This document shows positions 29,372 to 38,340 of a stretch of DNA of 64,000 nt, one piece after another. The translations under genes and the position numbers were made by a program. How positions within the stretch are numbered: position 1 is the stretch's first letter; each line of letters opens with the position of its first letter. The notes under the pieces are model-generated. The model did no database searches. It was not told the origin of the DNA and saw nothing but the letters and a program-made list of their open reading frames with translations. The DNA is from Methylophaga sp. (GTDB taxonomy: Bacteria; Pseudomonadota; Gammaproteobacteria; Nitrosococcales; Methylophagaceae): positions 96,049 through 160,048 of the forward strand of contig NVWQ02000010.1 of assembly GCA_002733715.2 (NCBI GenBank), read 5' to 3'.

Positions 29372-30838
29372 TCAGGCAAGAAGATCTTTTGCTAACTGTG
29401 TTTCTTTGTAAGCTGGGTATGAAGAAAGTAAATACTGGCTATATTTCATGGCTTGTTCTCGTTGGCCAGAGCGCACAAGTTTATTGGTAAGTGACCATAA
29501 ATATTGAGGAAGGTGGTTAAATTTATCTGAGTATTTTTGCATAAATAGGATGAGTTTATCGGCTTCTAGAAATGCATTAATACTGATGAACCGTCTAATT
29601 AGCTTATTTACAAGTGAAACAGTTAACCTCACCTTCGCCGTAGATAAATAATCGTTAAAAGTATCAATCACAAGTTGGTTGGTTGCCGCATCATTTTCAG
29701 ATAAAGATAAAATTGCTGTTGCAGCCCGATGATGTGCTTCAGAATTAACGTCTAGTTTACTAGTTTTATAGTAAGCAAATAATACCTCCCGATTGAGTGG
29801 TTGTTTTTCAACTAACTGAGCAAAAAGAGGAACGGCATTTTCAAACTGTAAATCATGAACAAAAGAATTAGCCTGATTTAGAGTGCGGTTAAATTCCTCA
29901 TTGGTATCGTGTTCATTCAGATAGTCATGGTTTACATGCTTTGATTGGAACTTAACAATAATAAATGCAATAAAAGCGCCGGAAATCAAACCGCCTATAT
30001 GTGCTAAATAATTTACATTACTGTATCTAGAATAGGCTGCTTGTTGATAGACTTCGAAGCCAAGCCATAGTACTAATAAGTAAATTGCCGGTAGCTTTAC
30101 ATAATCAAAATAAACATAAATAAAATAGAAAAAGCGTACTTTTCTCGTGTTAAATAATACCGCATACATACCCATTAAACCGGCTATGGCTCCTGATGCA
30201 CCTAGGGAAGGAATAAGGCTGTCGCTTGCAGAAGGAATATAAAACAGGGCGGAGCAGATACCTGTAAATAGATAGGCAAATAGATAAATCGAGCGATTCA
30301 TCGATAGCTCGACAATAAATCCAACGGCTAATAGAAATATCATATTGCCGAAAAGATGAGAAAAATCGGCATGTAAAAACATGTGGCTAATAAAGGTTAG
30401 AAGCTTAGGATCCCCAGCTTTAAGAGAATATGTCCAAGTAACACTATTATTGAAGATCTCATTTAGATGAGTACGCTTTGATTTCCATTTTGCGTAGAGT
30501 GGATCCGAAGGCGTAATAATCTGTTCATTTTGCAAAGCCTGCATAAATGCTTTGTTGGTTTCCATATGAAAAAACCAGGGGCTTTGCTCTTGTTTAATAC
30601 TGTCCTGCCATTCATCGACAAATTCGATATCATCTTGTTCGATGAGTGCTTTTTTAAAATGAGGGAGCTCTATTTCGGCGAGACCTGATCGGTAATAATA
30701 GTGGCTAGCCTCAACCATCTTCTCATCATCATGCAATTGAAATGAGAAATAGATTAAGACGTTAACGGCTATTAAAATTAGTGTAATGATCGGTGGGTTT
30801 TGCCACTCTAATTTCTTATCAAAAGGTATTATCAGCAC
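29372..30838 (-). CDS. Rhomboid-family intramembrane serine protease with helical C-terminal domain
   Basis: A 488-residue protein. After a first membrane helix (about residues 16-34) comes a long periplasmic loop (about 35-145). The rhomboid core follows with HMFLHADFSHLFGNM (His152-Asn165), the catalytic serine in GASG (Ser215) and the catalytic His280 in NYLAHIGG. Catalytic residues are intact, so it should cleave transmembrane substrates. Residues about 315-488 are soluble and TPR-like. The substrate is unknown. It begins 12 bases after the upstream hypothetical gene, so the two are likely cotranscribed. Confidence 0.92.
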   Translation of the reverse strand: MLIIPFDKKLEWQNPPIITLILIAVNVLIYFSFQLHDDEKMVEASHYYYRSGLAEIELPHFKKALIEQDDIEFVDEWQDSIKQEQSPWFFHMETNKAFMQALQNEQIITPSDPLYAKWKSKRTHLNEIFNNSVTWTYSLKAGDPKLLTFISHMFLHADFSHLFGNMIFLLAVGFIVELSMNRSIYLFAYLFTGICSALFYIPSASDSLIPSLGASGAIAGLMGMYAVLFNTRKVRFFYFIYVYFDYVKLPAIYLLVLWLGFEVYQQAAYSRYSNVNYLAHIGGLISGAFIAFIIVKFQSKHVNHDYLNEHDTNEEFNRTLNQANSFVHDLQFENAVPLFAQLVEKQPLNREVLFAYYKTSKLDVNSEAHHRAATAILSLSENDAATNQLVIDTFNDYLSTAKVRLTVSLVNKLIRRFISINAFLEADKLILFMQKYSDKFNHLPQYLWSLTNKLVRSGQREQAMKYSQYLLSSYPAYKETQLAKDLLA

Positions 30839-30850
30839 AGGTTTAAGGTG

Positions 30851-32152
30851 TTATTTATAGATAAATGCTTTTGCTATCTTATTGGTGCCGACAGGGATTT
30901 CTGCTTTACCGCCTTTTAACCGTATCACAACAATAACTTGGCTACGTGTTACCCCTTTAATATAACCGGTATATATTTTACCCAATTTTGTTTCTAATTT
31001 AACATCAGATTTTATATATTGATCTAAATTAGTGACTGGAATTTCAAAGTAGGCTCTGTTTCGAAATACCTGCTTTCTTCGTGTTTGTGGGTCGCGTGCT
31101 TCGTTATCATCAATTTTTGCCAATTCAACGCCTTCTCGGGCATTCAGCAGATTCCTAACAACGGTATCTTTATTCCATCCAAAAGTGAGATCGCTAACAG
31201 GATTTTCATTAACCGCAACGGATAAACCTAAAATCGTAGGCCAATCTTTTGTTTCATATAGATCAATGTATTGCAGATTCACAGCACTGTCTGGCTGGCT
31301 GGAAAATGTAAGCATTGCTTTGTCTACAAAATAGGCACGATAAGCAGCATAGAGGTCATCGCTGAGATGAACATTAGCCTTTGTTAGATAGCTCTTTAGT
31401 GCTTGAAGGTGCTGCTCAATATAAGCATCACGTTCAAGTTTACTTTCTAGCGAACAATGTTCAATAATACTTTCGTTATAGCCTAGATCTTGTAGCTCAA
31501 ACACCAAGTTATTAACCTTATTGTTAATATTGGCAAAGTCTTGTGCAGTATAAATATAGGGTATCGATGTTTTGATTAAAAATGAACTCATTCCATGCAT
31601 AATATAATCAAATTCCATGGTGACCGTTGCAAGAGACTTATTGTATTCAAAGTTTACGTTAATACTGCTATCAATTCCTGAATATCCTAAATCAGCTAGT
31701 TGCTCTGAGCCGAGAGATTCTATGTCGCCACATCCTAATGCATCGATATAAGCATTAACCTGTTCAAAGGCGCCTTTATCTGTGGGGTCTTGGATTTTTT
31801 TAATGAAATCCAGATCAGCGTAAACATGATTAATCTGCAGTTGAAATTTAGGTAATATTTCACCCGACGTTAATTTCTTTTCAAAATTAATATAATCGAG
31901 CGCGCTATCCATTTTGAGTTCAATCGAACCAACATCGATATTTGAACCATAGCCATCACCGACAGTTACGCCATGGATAGATATACTGCCATCCATTGGG
32001 TTACTGAAGCGCTGATATTTCACGCTAACAAATGGTTGAACAGATTCTATCATCGAGTCAACAGCATTTTTTGTTGAAAAGTAAATATAGGCTGCTGTTG
32101 ATACCAAACTTAAAACAACAATAAGGAGAAGTATGCCGATTAGTTTTTTCAT
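30851..32152 (-). CDS. Hypothetical membrane-anchored periplasmic protein
   Basis: A 433-residue protein with one N-terminal membrane anchor (residues 4-24). A large predicted beta-rich domain follows with ISIHGVTVGDGYGSNIDVGSIELKMD-like segments, reminiscent of AsmA/YdgA-type envelope proteins, but no family could be assigned with confidence. It is the first gene of a two-gene unit with the rhomboid protease and might be a substrate or partner; this is inference only. Its start faces the leuA control region. Confidence 0.65.
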   Translation of the reverse strand: MKKLIGILLLIVVLSLVSTAAYIYFSTKNAVDSMIESVQPFVSVKYQRFSNPMDGSISIHGVTVGDGYGSNIDVGSIELKMDSALDYINFEKKLTSGEILPKFQLQINHVYADLDFIKKIQDPTDKGAFEQVNAYIDALGCGDIESLGSEQLADLGYSGIDSSINVNFEYNKSLATVTMEFDYIMHGMSSFLIKTSIPYIYTAQDFANINNKVNNLVFELQDLGYNESIIEHCSLESKLERDAYIEQHLQALKSYLTKANVHLSDDLYAAYRAYFVDKAMLTFSSQPDSAVNLQYIDLYETKDWPTILGLSVAVNENPVSDLTFGWNKDTVVRNLLNAREGVELAKIDDNEARDPQTRRKQVFRNRAYFEIPVTNLDQYIKSDVKLETKLGKIYTGYIKGVTRSQVIVVIRLKGGKAEIPVGTNKIAKAFIYK

Positions 32153-32242
32153 TATGTTATATTTTTATTGGTAAATAAAACTTGAGTATAGCAAAAATAA
32201 TTTGATATTAGCGTGCTAACATCATGAAAAATGAAGAACTAC

Positions 32243-32271
32243 TTGGCAATTTTAGTAATTCATACTAGAAT
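32243..32271 (+). promoter_or_regulatory. Sigma-70-like promoter for the leuA leader
   Basis: TTGGCA (32243-32248) and TAGAAT (32266-32271) are separated by 17 bases, and each matches the consensus in five of six positions. Transcription would start near 32278, at or next to the ATG of the leader peptide (32279). Confidence 0.6.
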
Positions 32272-32278
32272 TACAACT

Positions 32279-32380
32279 ATGAACACGAAACAAACAACAG
32301 TATTTCACATTGCTGGTATCGCTCAGCAAGATATTGTTACGGCTAATACTTGTTCATTATTCCTGCTGCTTCTGCCTTAG
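32279..32380 (+). CDS. Leucine leader peptide of leuA
   Basis: An ATG-initiated 33-codon frame ends at TAG 32378-32380, 86 bases before leuA. It finishes Ser-Leu-Phe-Leu-Leu-Leu-Leu-Pro, giving five Leu codons in seven positions right before the stop. Leu-rich leaders in front of leuA are classical attenuation sensors: ribosomes stall on the Leu run when charged leucyl-tRNA is scarce. No Shine-Dalgarno sequence precedes the ATG, and the best promoter places the transcript start at the ATG itself, so it may be translated as a leaderless message. No homology was needed for this call; it rests on codon content and position. Confidence 0.7.
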   Translation: MNTKQTTVFHIAGIAQQDIVTANTCSLFLLLLP

Positions 32381-32464
32381 GGCATACATATAAGCATTAA
32401 AAATCAGCGTCAGCGCTGAAAATCCTAGAACTATTTTATTAAAGTCTGCAATATGGAGCAGGAA
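32360..32464 (+). promoter_or_regulatory. Leu-codon / leuA ribosome-binding-site pairing element
   Basis: The leucine-codon stretch contains TTCCTGCT at 32360-32367. It is exactly complementary to AGCAGGAA at 32457-32464, which is the core of the leuA ribosome-binding site (ATG at 32467). A small hairpin TCAGCG/CGCTGA (32404-32409, 32414-32419) lies between, without a T-run. A ribosome stalled on the Leu codons would keep the leuA site free; release at the stop would let the two segments pair. This is a translational-attenuation model inferred from the sequence. Confidence 0.5.
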
Positions 32465-32466
32465 CA

Positions 32467-33999
32467 ATGAGTGATAAATTAATTATTTTTGATACAACCT
32501 TGAGAGATGGCGAGCAAAGTCCTGGCGCATCAATGACCAAGGATGAAAAAGTCCGCATCGCTAAATCATTAGAGCGTATGCGCGTTGACATCATCGAGGC
32601 TGGCTTTCCCATTGCCAGTGTCGGTGATTTTGAATCAGTCCAAGCGGTTGCTAATGCGGTAACCGAAAGCCGAGTCTGTGGTTTAGCGCGTGCACTTGAT
32701 AATGATATCGATCGTGCTGGTGAAGCATTAAAAGGTGCTAATGCTTCCCGCATTCACACCTTTATCGCCACATCTCCAATACATATGGAGATGAAACTTC
32801 GCATGACACCTGATCAAGTTATTGAAAACGCAGTAAAGGCAGTGAAGCGTGCACGTCGCTATACTGATGATGTTGAGTTTTCACCAGAAGATGCAGGTCG
32901 TAGTGAGCCAGATTTCTTATGTCGTATTTTAGAAGCGGTGGTTGATGCCGGAGCGACCACGTTAAATATTCCTGACACGGTCGGCTATAACTTGCCGACA
33001 CAATTTGGTCAGTTGATCTATAACTTACGTGAACGGATCCCAAATTCGGATAAAGCTGTTTTTTCAGTTCATTGTCATAACGATTTAGGTTTGGCGGTGG
33101 CTAACTCGTTATCTGCGGTATTAAACGGTGCTCGCCAAGTCGAGTGCACAATTAACGGTTTAGGTGAGCGAGCGGGTAATGCAGCATTAGAAGAAATTGT
33201 GATGGCAGTACATACTCGTCAAGATATGTTTAGTTGCGACACTAATATTGATACAACTCAAATATTAGCCGCTTCTCGTTTAGTGTCAGGGATCACTGGT
33301 TTTGCTGTGCAACCTAATAAAGCTATTGTTGGCGCGAATGCCTTTGCACATGAATCAGGGATCCACCAAGACGGTGTGTTAAAGAATCGTGAGACTTACG
33401 AAATCATGCGAGCTGAAGATGTGGGCTGGAATGCCAACCGAATGGTGATGGGCAAACATTCTGGTCGTAATGCATTTAAAGATCGTTTAAAGCAGTTAGG
33501 CACGGAATTTGAGACTGAAGCTGAATTAAATGAAGTTTTCCGAAAATTTAAGGCCTTAGCTGATAAAAAGCATGAGATTTTTGATGAAGACTTACAAGCA
33601 TTAGTGAGCGATACGGTGACCTTAGATAATGATCGAATTGCTTTAACATCATTAAAAGTATGTAGTGAAACAGGTGAAACGCCCGTTGCATCAGTCACCT
33701 TATGTATTGATGAAGAAGAAAAGCAAGTTGAGATGGCGGGTAGTGGCCCTGTTGATGCGGCGTTACGTGCTATTGAAGAGCTTGTGCAAAGTAAAGCTGA
33801 GTTACAACTTTATTCGGTGAATAACATTACTAAAGGCATGGACTCGCAAGGTGAAGTGAATGTTCGCCTTGAAAAAGGTGGGCGTATTGTAAGCGGGCAG
33901 GGTGCTGACACCGATATTGTTATTGCCTCAGCGAAAGCATATATCAATGCACTTAATAAGATCTTAGTCTCTGTTGACCGCGCACATCCACAAGTATAG
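32467..33999 (+). CDS. leuA: 2-isopropylmalate synthase
   Basis: First committed step of leucine synthesis; it condenses acetyl-CoA with 2-oxoisovalerate. The 510-residue protein has the DRE-TIM catalytic start [13 protein letters not shown] (residues 8-20) and the metal-binding [13 protein letters not shown] (about 202-214). The C-terminal LeuA allosteric domain (about 390-505) is where leucine binds. The ribosome-binding site GGAGCAGGA lies directly before ATG 32467 and is the target of the leader pairing. No leuB, leuC or leuD is in the window. Confidence 0.97.
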   Translation: MSDKLIIFDTTLRDGEQSPGASMTKDEKVRIAKSLERMRVDIIEAGFPIASVGDFESVQAVANAVTESRVCGLARALDNDIDRAGEALKGANASRIHTFIATSPIHMEMKLRMTPDQVIENAVKAVKRARRYTDDVEFSPEDAGRSEPDFLCRILEAVVDAGATTLNIPDTVGYNLPTQFGQLIYNLRERIPNSDKAVFSVHCHNDLGLAVANSLSAVLNGARQVECTINGLGERAGNAALEEIVMAVHTRQDMFSCDTNIDTTQILAASRLVSGITGFAVQPNKAIVGANAFAHESGIHQDGVLKNRETYEIMRAEDVGWNANRMVMGKHSGRNAFKDRLKQLGTEFETEAELNEVFRKFKALADKKHEIFDEDLQALVSDTVTLDNDRIALTSLKVCSETGETPVASVTLCIDEEEKQVEMAGSGPVDAALRAIEELVQSKAELQLYSVNNITKGMDSQGEVNVRLEKGGRIVSGQGADTDIVIASAKAYINALNKILVSVDRAHPQV

Positions 34000-34004
34000 A
34001 TACA

Positions 34005-34481
34005 ATGGATTTAACACCTAGCCAGTTATCCTCGCTCAATGAAATGGGGATCCCTGTCTGGGTGTTACGCAGTGAAAATATAGAGTCCAAAAATAACAAA
34101 GAAAGTGAACAAGCGTTCCGGTCTGATTGCCTCGTGCTGATTGAAGCAGACAGAAATGCGCAACAAGCTCACCGATTATTACAAGCTATGCTATTTTCAA
34201 TTGGCTTGAGCCCTGAGCAATTTTCAGTCATAAGCTCCGATCAACTAGCTGAGTTACAAGCTTCAACGGCACAGCAGAAAGTTTTATTGGTTTTAGGAGA
34301 AAGCTTTGCTCAATCACTATGGGGCAAGACTGTGGTGCGCGGAAAAAGTCATCAAACCAGTGATACGCCTATTTCAACAGTTATTAGCTTTGATCTAGAT
34401 GAACTATTAAGTTCTCCTGAGAAAAAAGCATTAGTGTGGCAAGATCTACTACTTGTAAAGCAACTTTTAAATGCAATCTAG
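34005..34481 (+). CDS. holD: DNA polymerase III subunit psi
   Basis: Psi links the clamp loader to chi and SSB. The 158-residue protein resembles HolD in layout: LNEMGIPVWVLR at residues 10-21, a short beta/helix core with LLVLGE (about 94-99), and a tail of SPEKKALVWQDLL (about 137-149). HolD is poorly conserved. The call is backed by position: it directly precedes and overlaps rimI, the same order as in enterobacteria. Confidence 0.8.
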   Translation: MDLTPSQLSSLNEMGIPVWVLRSENIESKNNKESEQAFRSDCLVLIEADRNAQQAHRLLQAMLFSIGLSPEQFSVISSDQLAELQASTAQQKVLLVLGESFAQSLWGKTVVRGKSHQTSDTPISTVISFDLDELLSSPEKKALVWQDLLLVKQLLNAI

Positions 34482-34938
34482 AGTAATGATGCAGCAGGAT
34501 ATTGCTGAAGTTATCGCAATTGAAAAATCTGCAACGGCGTTTCCTTGGTCAGAAAAAAACTTTGAAGACAGCCTTAAATCAGGCCATCATGCATGGGTTT
34601 ATTTTGATGATCTTGATGAAATAATCGGTTTTGCATTGGTTCAAAAAGTCGTTGATGAGATGCACTTATTAAATATCTGTGTGAAGCCAAGAGAACAAGG
34701 TCAAGGTCTTGGCCGCGCTATCTTGGATCATGTGATAAACTTTGCCAATAGCATTTCAGCTGTTTTGATCGTGCTGGAAGTGCGCAGATCTAATCAACGT
34801 GCGCAACAGTTATATTTACAATCGGGTTTCAATGAAATGTCGGTAAGAAAAGATTACTATCCTACTGAAGTAGGCCGCGAAGATGCTGTATTGATGGGCT
34901 TGGATTTAGGTTTGGTCTCATTATTTAGTGACAAATAG
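34471..34938 (+). CDS. rimI: Ribosomal protein S18 alanine N-acetyltransferase
   Basis: A GNAT-family enzyme of 155 residues that acetylates the N-terminus of ribosomal protein S18. The acetyl-CoA loop is visible as CVKPREQGQGLGRAIL (about residues 71-86), and the RimI-typical segments EKSATAFPWSEKNF (about 18-31) and LEVRRSNQRAQQLY (about 108-121) are present. It overlaps holD by 11 bases. A second ATG 15 bases downstream is an alternative start. Confidence 0.93.
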   Translation: MQSRVMMQQDIAEVIAIEKSATAFPWSEKNFEDSLKSGHHAWVYFDDLDEIIGFALVQKVVDEMHLLNICVKPREQGQGLGRAILDHVINFANSISAVLIVLEVRRSNQRAQQLYLQSGFNEMSVRKDYYPTEVGREDAVLMGLDLGLVSLFSDK

Positions 34939-35027
34939 CCGTGGCTACTTGATTTGATTGTACTGCTAGCTTACAATATTCCGAGTTAAATACTTGGTTA
35001 TTTTATTTATTATTAGGAGATTTCACC

Positions 35028-35609
35028 ATGGCTTATGTATTGCCACCACTACCTTTTGCTGATGACGCATTAGAGCCCACCATTTCTGCAGAAACAATCA
35101 GCTTTCACTATGGTAAACATCATCAAACATATGTGACCAATTTAAATAATTTAGTACCCGGTACTGAATTTGAAGGCATGACATTAGAAGATATTATTCT
35201 GAAATCTAGCGGTGGCATCTTTAATAATGCTGCGCAAGTTTGGAATCACACATTCTATTGGAACGGTTTAACACCAAACGGTAAAAATGCTGTTTCAGGC
35301 GCTTTAGCGGCTGCAATTGATGCTACTTTTGGTTCATTTGATGAGTTTAAAGCTAAATTCTCTACTTCTGCTGCAACTAATTTTGGTGCGGGTTGGACAT
35401 GGTTAGTAAAAAATGCAGACGATAGTATTGAAATTGTAAATACAAGCAATGCGGGCAGCCCATTAACAGCAGGCCAAACACCATTGCTTACATGCGATGT
35501 TTGGGAGCATGCTTATTACATTGATTTTCGTAATGCACGTCCTAAATATGTTGAAGCATTCTGGGGTATTGTTAATTGGGATTTTGTTGAAGCTAACTTT
35601 TCAGCCTAA
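35028..35609 (+). CDS. sodB: Iron superoxide dismutase
   Basis: Removes superoxide in the cytoplasm. The 193-residue protein has the metal ligands in the usual places: His near residue 27 (ISFHYGKHH), His near 74 (WNHTFYW), and Asp and His in DVWEHAYY near 157-161. The GAGWTWLV segment and the AAQVWNH context favour the iron form. A good ribosome-binding site (TAGGAGAT) precedes the ATG, and a strong terminator follows the gene. Confidence 0.96.
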   Translation: MAYVLPPLPFADDALEPTISAETISFHYGKHHQTYVTNLNNLVPGTEFEGMTLEDIILKSSGGIFNNAAQVWNHTFYWNGLTPNGKNAVSGALAAAIDATFGSFDEFKAKFSTSAATNFGAGWTWLVKNADDSIEIVNTSNAGSPLTAGQTPLLTCDVWEHAYYIDFRNARPKYVEAFWGIVNWDFVEANFSA

Positions 35610-35634
35610 ATTAACACTGAAGTAATTCAGATTA

Positions 35635-35665
35635 AAAGGCCATTTCATATGAAGTGGCCTTTTTT
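35635..35665 (+). terminator. Rho-independent terminator after sodB
   Basis: The stem AAAGGCCA/TGGCCTTT closes a 12-base loop that is itself partly self-complementary (TTCATATGAA), followed by TTTTTT. It lies between the convergent sodB and lapG genes and may serve both. Confidence 0.88.
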
Positions 35666-35675
35666 ATGTAGTACT

Positions 35676-36338
35676 TCATTTATTTAGCACCATTCTGGCG
35701 GCAAGCTCTTCCCATAAAGATAAGCGTGAAGCGTTTCCAACACGATTACCATCTCCTCGAGCCTTAGCAAGCCATAAGCCATCACCATTAAAGCTATAAA
35801 CCGGAATAAGATCTTTGCGTAGATTGGCAGGCTTAATTTCGATATCAAGATTATCTAATACCAGTGGAATAGCCCGTTTGTTTTCAAAATAGGTTAGCAC
35901 CATGTGAGCTTGGTTAAGATTAACGGCTTTTACATAAGTTATACGTAACTTTTGCTCATCTACACCCAATTCCTTGAGTGTAAAGTACTTGGCTATTGAA
36001 TAGTCTTCACAATCTCCCGCACCTTTTGATAAAAACTCCAAAGGTGTTGCCCAATAATCTTCTTTATTCCACACGGCCATGTCACTCACAAACATCACTT
36101 TAGAATTAAAAAATTGATTAACCTTCTCAAGTTTTTCGGCGTCAGTTAAGTTTTGAGAAGAATCAATTAGCTCTTGCCATAATTCAACACGTTGTCTGGC
36201 ACTGGCGCTATATTTAGCTTCTATTTTTTTTAATAATACTTCTGTTATATTAAGTTCAGCAACAATAGGCACAGAAATAATCAAGCACAGTAAAGCTGTC
36301 AAACTAAATCTAAGCTTATGGAAATGTAACGTAAACAT
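35676..36338 (-). CDS. lapG: LapG-type periplasmic cysteine protease
   Basis: In the Lap system LapG cuts the N-terminus of a large surface adhesin to release biofilm cells. The 220-residue protein has a signal peptide (about residues 1-28), and the transglutaminase-like catalytic triad is intact: Cys110 in GAGDCEDYS, His145 in NQAHMVL and Asp162 in VLDNLD. It lies 12 bases after lapD in one operon. The adhesin and its type I secretion genes are not in the window. Confidence 0.93.
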   Translation of the reverse strand: MFTLHFHKLRFSLTALLCLIISVPIVAELNITEVLLKKIEAKYSASARQRVELWQELIDSSQNLTDAEKLEKVNQFFNSKVMFVSDMAVWNKEDYWATPLEFLSKGAGDCEDYSIAKYFTLKELGVDEQKLRITYVKAVNLNQAHMVLTYFENKRAIPLVLDNLDIEIKPANLRKDLIPVYSFNGDGLWLAKARGDGNRVGNASRLSLWEELAARMVLNK

Positions 36339-36350
36339 GAGATTTATGAA

Positions 36351-38246
36351 TTATCTACCGATGCCATAAATTCCAATTTGTTTGACTCGTTCAAAGTCAT
36401 TATTATGGCTAACACCTTCAGCAATGACCCGAATGTCTAACAAACTCGTCACTTCATGAATGATCTCGAGTAAATTTTCTTTATTGGGATTAGCTGCAAT
36501 ATCAGTTGTTAAATCACGAGCTAAGCGAATAAAATCAATATTTAATTCTTTAAGAAGATCAACTGGAATAAGATCAGATGTGTAGCGTTTCAAGAGCACT
36601 TGTGCACCTAATGATTTAGCAAACAAATTGAAATCTGCAAAAACAGCAAGATCTTTTTCTGCAGTATAAGCAGATAAACTAAAGACGAAGAGTGATGGAT
36701 CGTCTACATTTACCAGTTTACTTTTTAACCATGTTCTGAAGGTAGTGGATGCAATGGAGGGCAATGATAGATTAATCGTAATAGGAACGATTCTAGACGA
36801 TTGTTCAACGGTTGACACAATATTTCCGACAATGCATTTATCTAAATTTATTTCTAGGCCGAATTCTTGTGCCATGGAGAAAAAGGTTGCAATGGATAAA
36901 TCGATACCCGCATTATTATGAACATTTGCAAAAGCTTCTTCCATTATTCGAACAGGCTCTGCTCCAGTGTGACTATAAGCTTCAGAAGTAAATGTGATTT
37001 CAGGTTTATCGTTATCTATTACATTCTGAATAGCTAAACGCCAATCTTCTTCATTCATTGAGCCGATACTATCTTCTTTTATACAATAGGCATTATTGCC
37101 AATTTTTCTGGCTTCTTCATAGGCTTCAATCATAGCTGGAGCTAAGTGTTCAAAGTCACTACTTCGCTCAAATTTGATGATGCCTACATGTACTAAATCA
37201 TTTAGATCGTAATCAAGTCCCAATTGAGTAATACGTTGTTTTAATGATTCTAAAAATTCAATGAGAGTATCATTGGAAAAATCAGCAAAAATAAGTGCGA
37301 ATTCTGATCCATAAAGTCGATAGGAAGTGACATTACCCTGTTCAGGTTCCACAAGAATTTTTGCAAAAGAAACTAATAGCTCATCTACTATTTGATGGCC
37401 CTTATCTTTTGAAATATGAGCAAGATCATCAATTTTAATAAATGCCGCATAGCCAGGCTCGCCAGAAGCCAAAAGTTGTTTCAACTTCACGTCAAATGCA
37501 GCTTGATTAAGAAGTTGGGTTAAAGGGTCACGTTTTAGATTTTCAGTTAGTGATATCACTTTAGTATTGAGTCGAGCAATCATATTACCGATTTTTAAAG
37601 ACATACTGTTCATTGCCTGACCCACGCTTTTTACTTCAGTCGTCCATGGTAGCTTGTTTAAAGTAGTGAAATTTCCTAGTGATATTTCATGAGCTTGTTT
37701 TTCAATGTTTTTCAAGGATTTAAGCGTTAGTCTTAATGTTGTAAGTAATAATATAATCGCACCAATAAAGATAATAAGAGAAATTTTCAATGAAGATTTA
37801 GCTTGCTGATAGAGCTTTAGATAGCCATAGCCAGGGTTGGTTGTAACAGATAATATGCCTGAGATTGACCATCCTGAATTAATTTCAGTTACAGCCGTTG
37901 CTGGTTGCATTGGCATTATATTTATTAGCCACTGTGGGACGCCATCAAGTTTCTCAGTATTTATCAATGACACCAATTCCTCACCGTCAACATCAACTAA
38001 GCTAATTTTTTTGTAGTAGCCTTGATCAAAAATAGCATTCATCATTGTGCGAATGATGGGATCATGAACATCTACCATATGAGGACTTAATGATAAACCT
38101 AGTGATGTGGCAGTATCTTGGACGTGGATTTCAGATTCCACTTCCAGATAACTTTTAATATTTCCGACACTTAAAAAGAAGTTTACCGAGAAAATAAATA
38201 AAAAGATCAGTGTAATTAAAATTAACAACTGTTTAGATAATGACAT
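36351..38246 (-). CDS. lapD: LapD-type c-di-GMP receptor (degenerate GGDEF-EAL)
   Basis: A 631-residue inner-membrane protein. Its layout is a TM helix (about 6-26), a periplasmic output domain (about 27-150), a second TM (about 153-173), HAMP, GGDEF-like and EAL-like domains. The GGDEF active site is replaced by YGSEF, and the EAL catalytic motif is missing at the start of the last domain. This is as in LapD, which binds c-di-GMP without making or breaking it and then sequesters LapG. Adjacency to lapG supports the call. A real cyclase (18041-19078) elsewhere in the window could contribute to the signal; this is speculation. Confidence 0.93.
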   Translation of the reverse strand: MSLSKQLLILITLIFLFIFSVNFFLSVGNIKSYLEVESEIHVQDTATSLGLSLSPHMVDVHDPIIRTMMNAIFDQGYYKKISLVDVDGEELVSLINTEKLDGVPQWLINIMPMQPATAVTEINSGWSISGILSVTTNPGYGYLKLYQQAKSSLKISLIIFIGAIILLLTTLRLTLKSLKNIEKQAHEISLGNFTTLNKLPWTTEVKSVGQAMNSMSLKIGNMIARLNTKVISLTENLKRDPLTQLLNQAAFDVKLKQLLASGEPGYAAFIKIDDLAHISKDKGHQIVDELLVSFAKILVEPEQGNVTSYRLYGSEFALIFADFSNDTLIEFLESLKQRITQLGLDYDLNDLVHVGIIKFERSSDFEHLAPAMIEAYEEARKIGNNAYCIKEDSIGSMNEEDWRLAIQNVIDNDKPEITFTSEAYSHTGAEPVRIMEEAFANVHNNAGIDLSIATFFSMAQEFGLEINLDKCIVGNIVSTVEQSSRIVPITINLSLPSIASTTFRTWLKSKLVNVDDPSLFVFSLSAYTAEKDLAVFADFNLFAKSLGAQVLLKRYTSDLIPVDLLKELNIDFIRLARDLTTDIAANPNKENLLEIIHEVTSLLDIRVIAEGVSHNNDFERVKQIGIYGIGR

Positions 38247-38340
38247 AAAGAAAGCCTATTCTGATATATAAGCTAAACGATACTAATTAGTGTTGAGACA
38301 AGCAAGTGCAGAGTGCTAATAGTGGTGCTTAAATTTCAAA

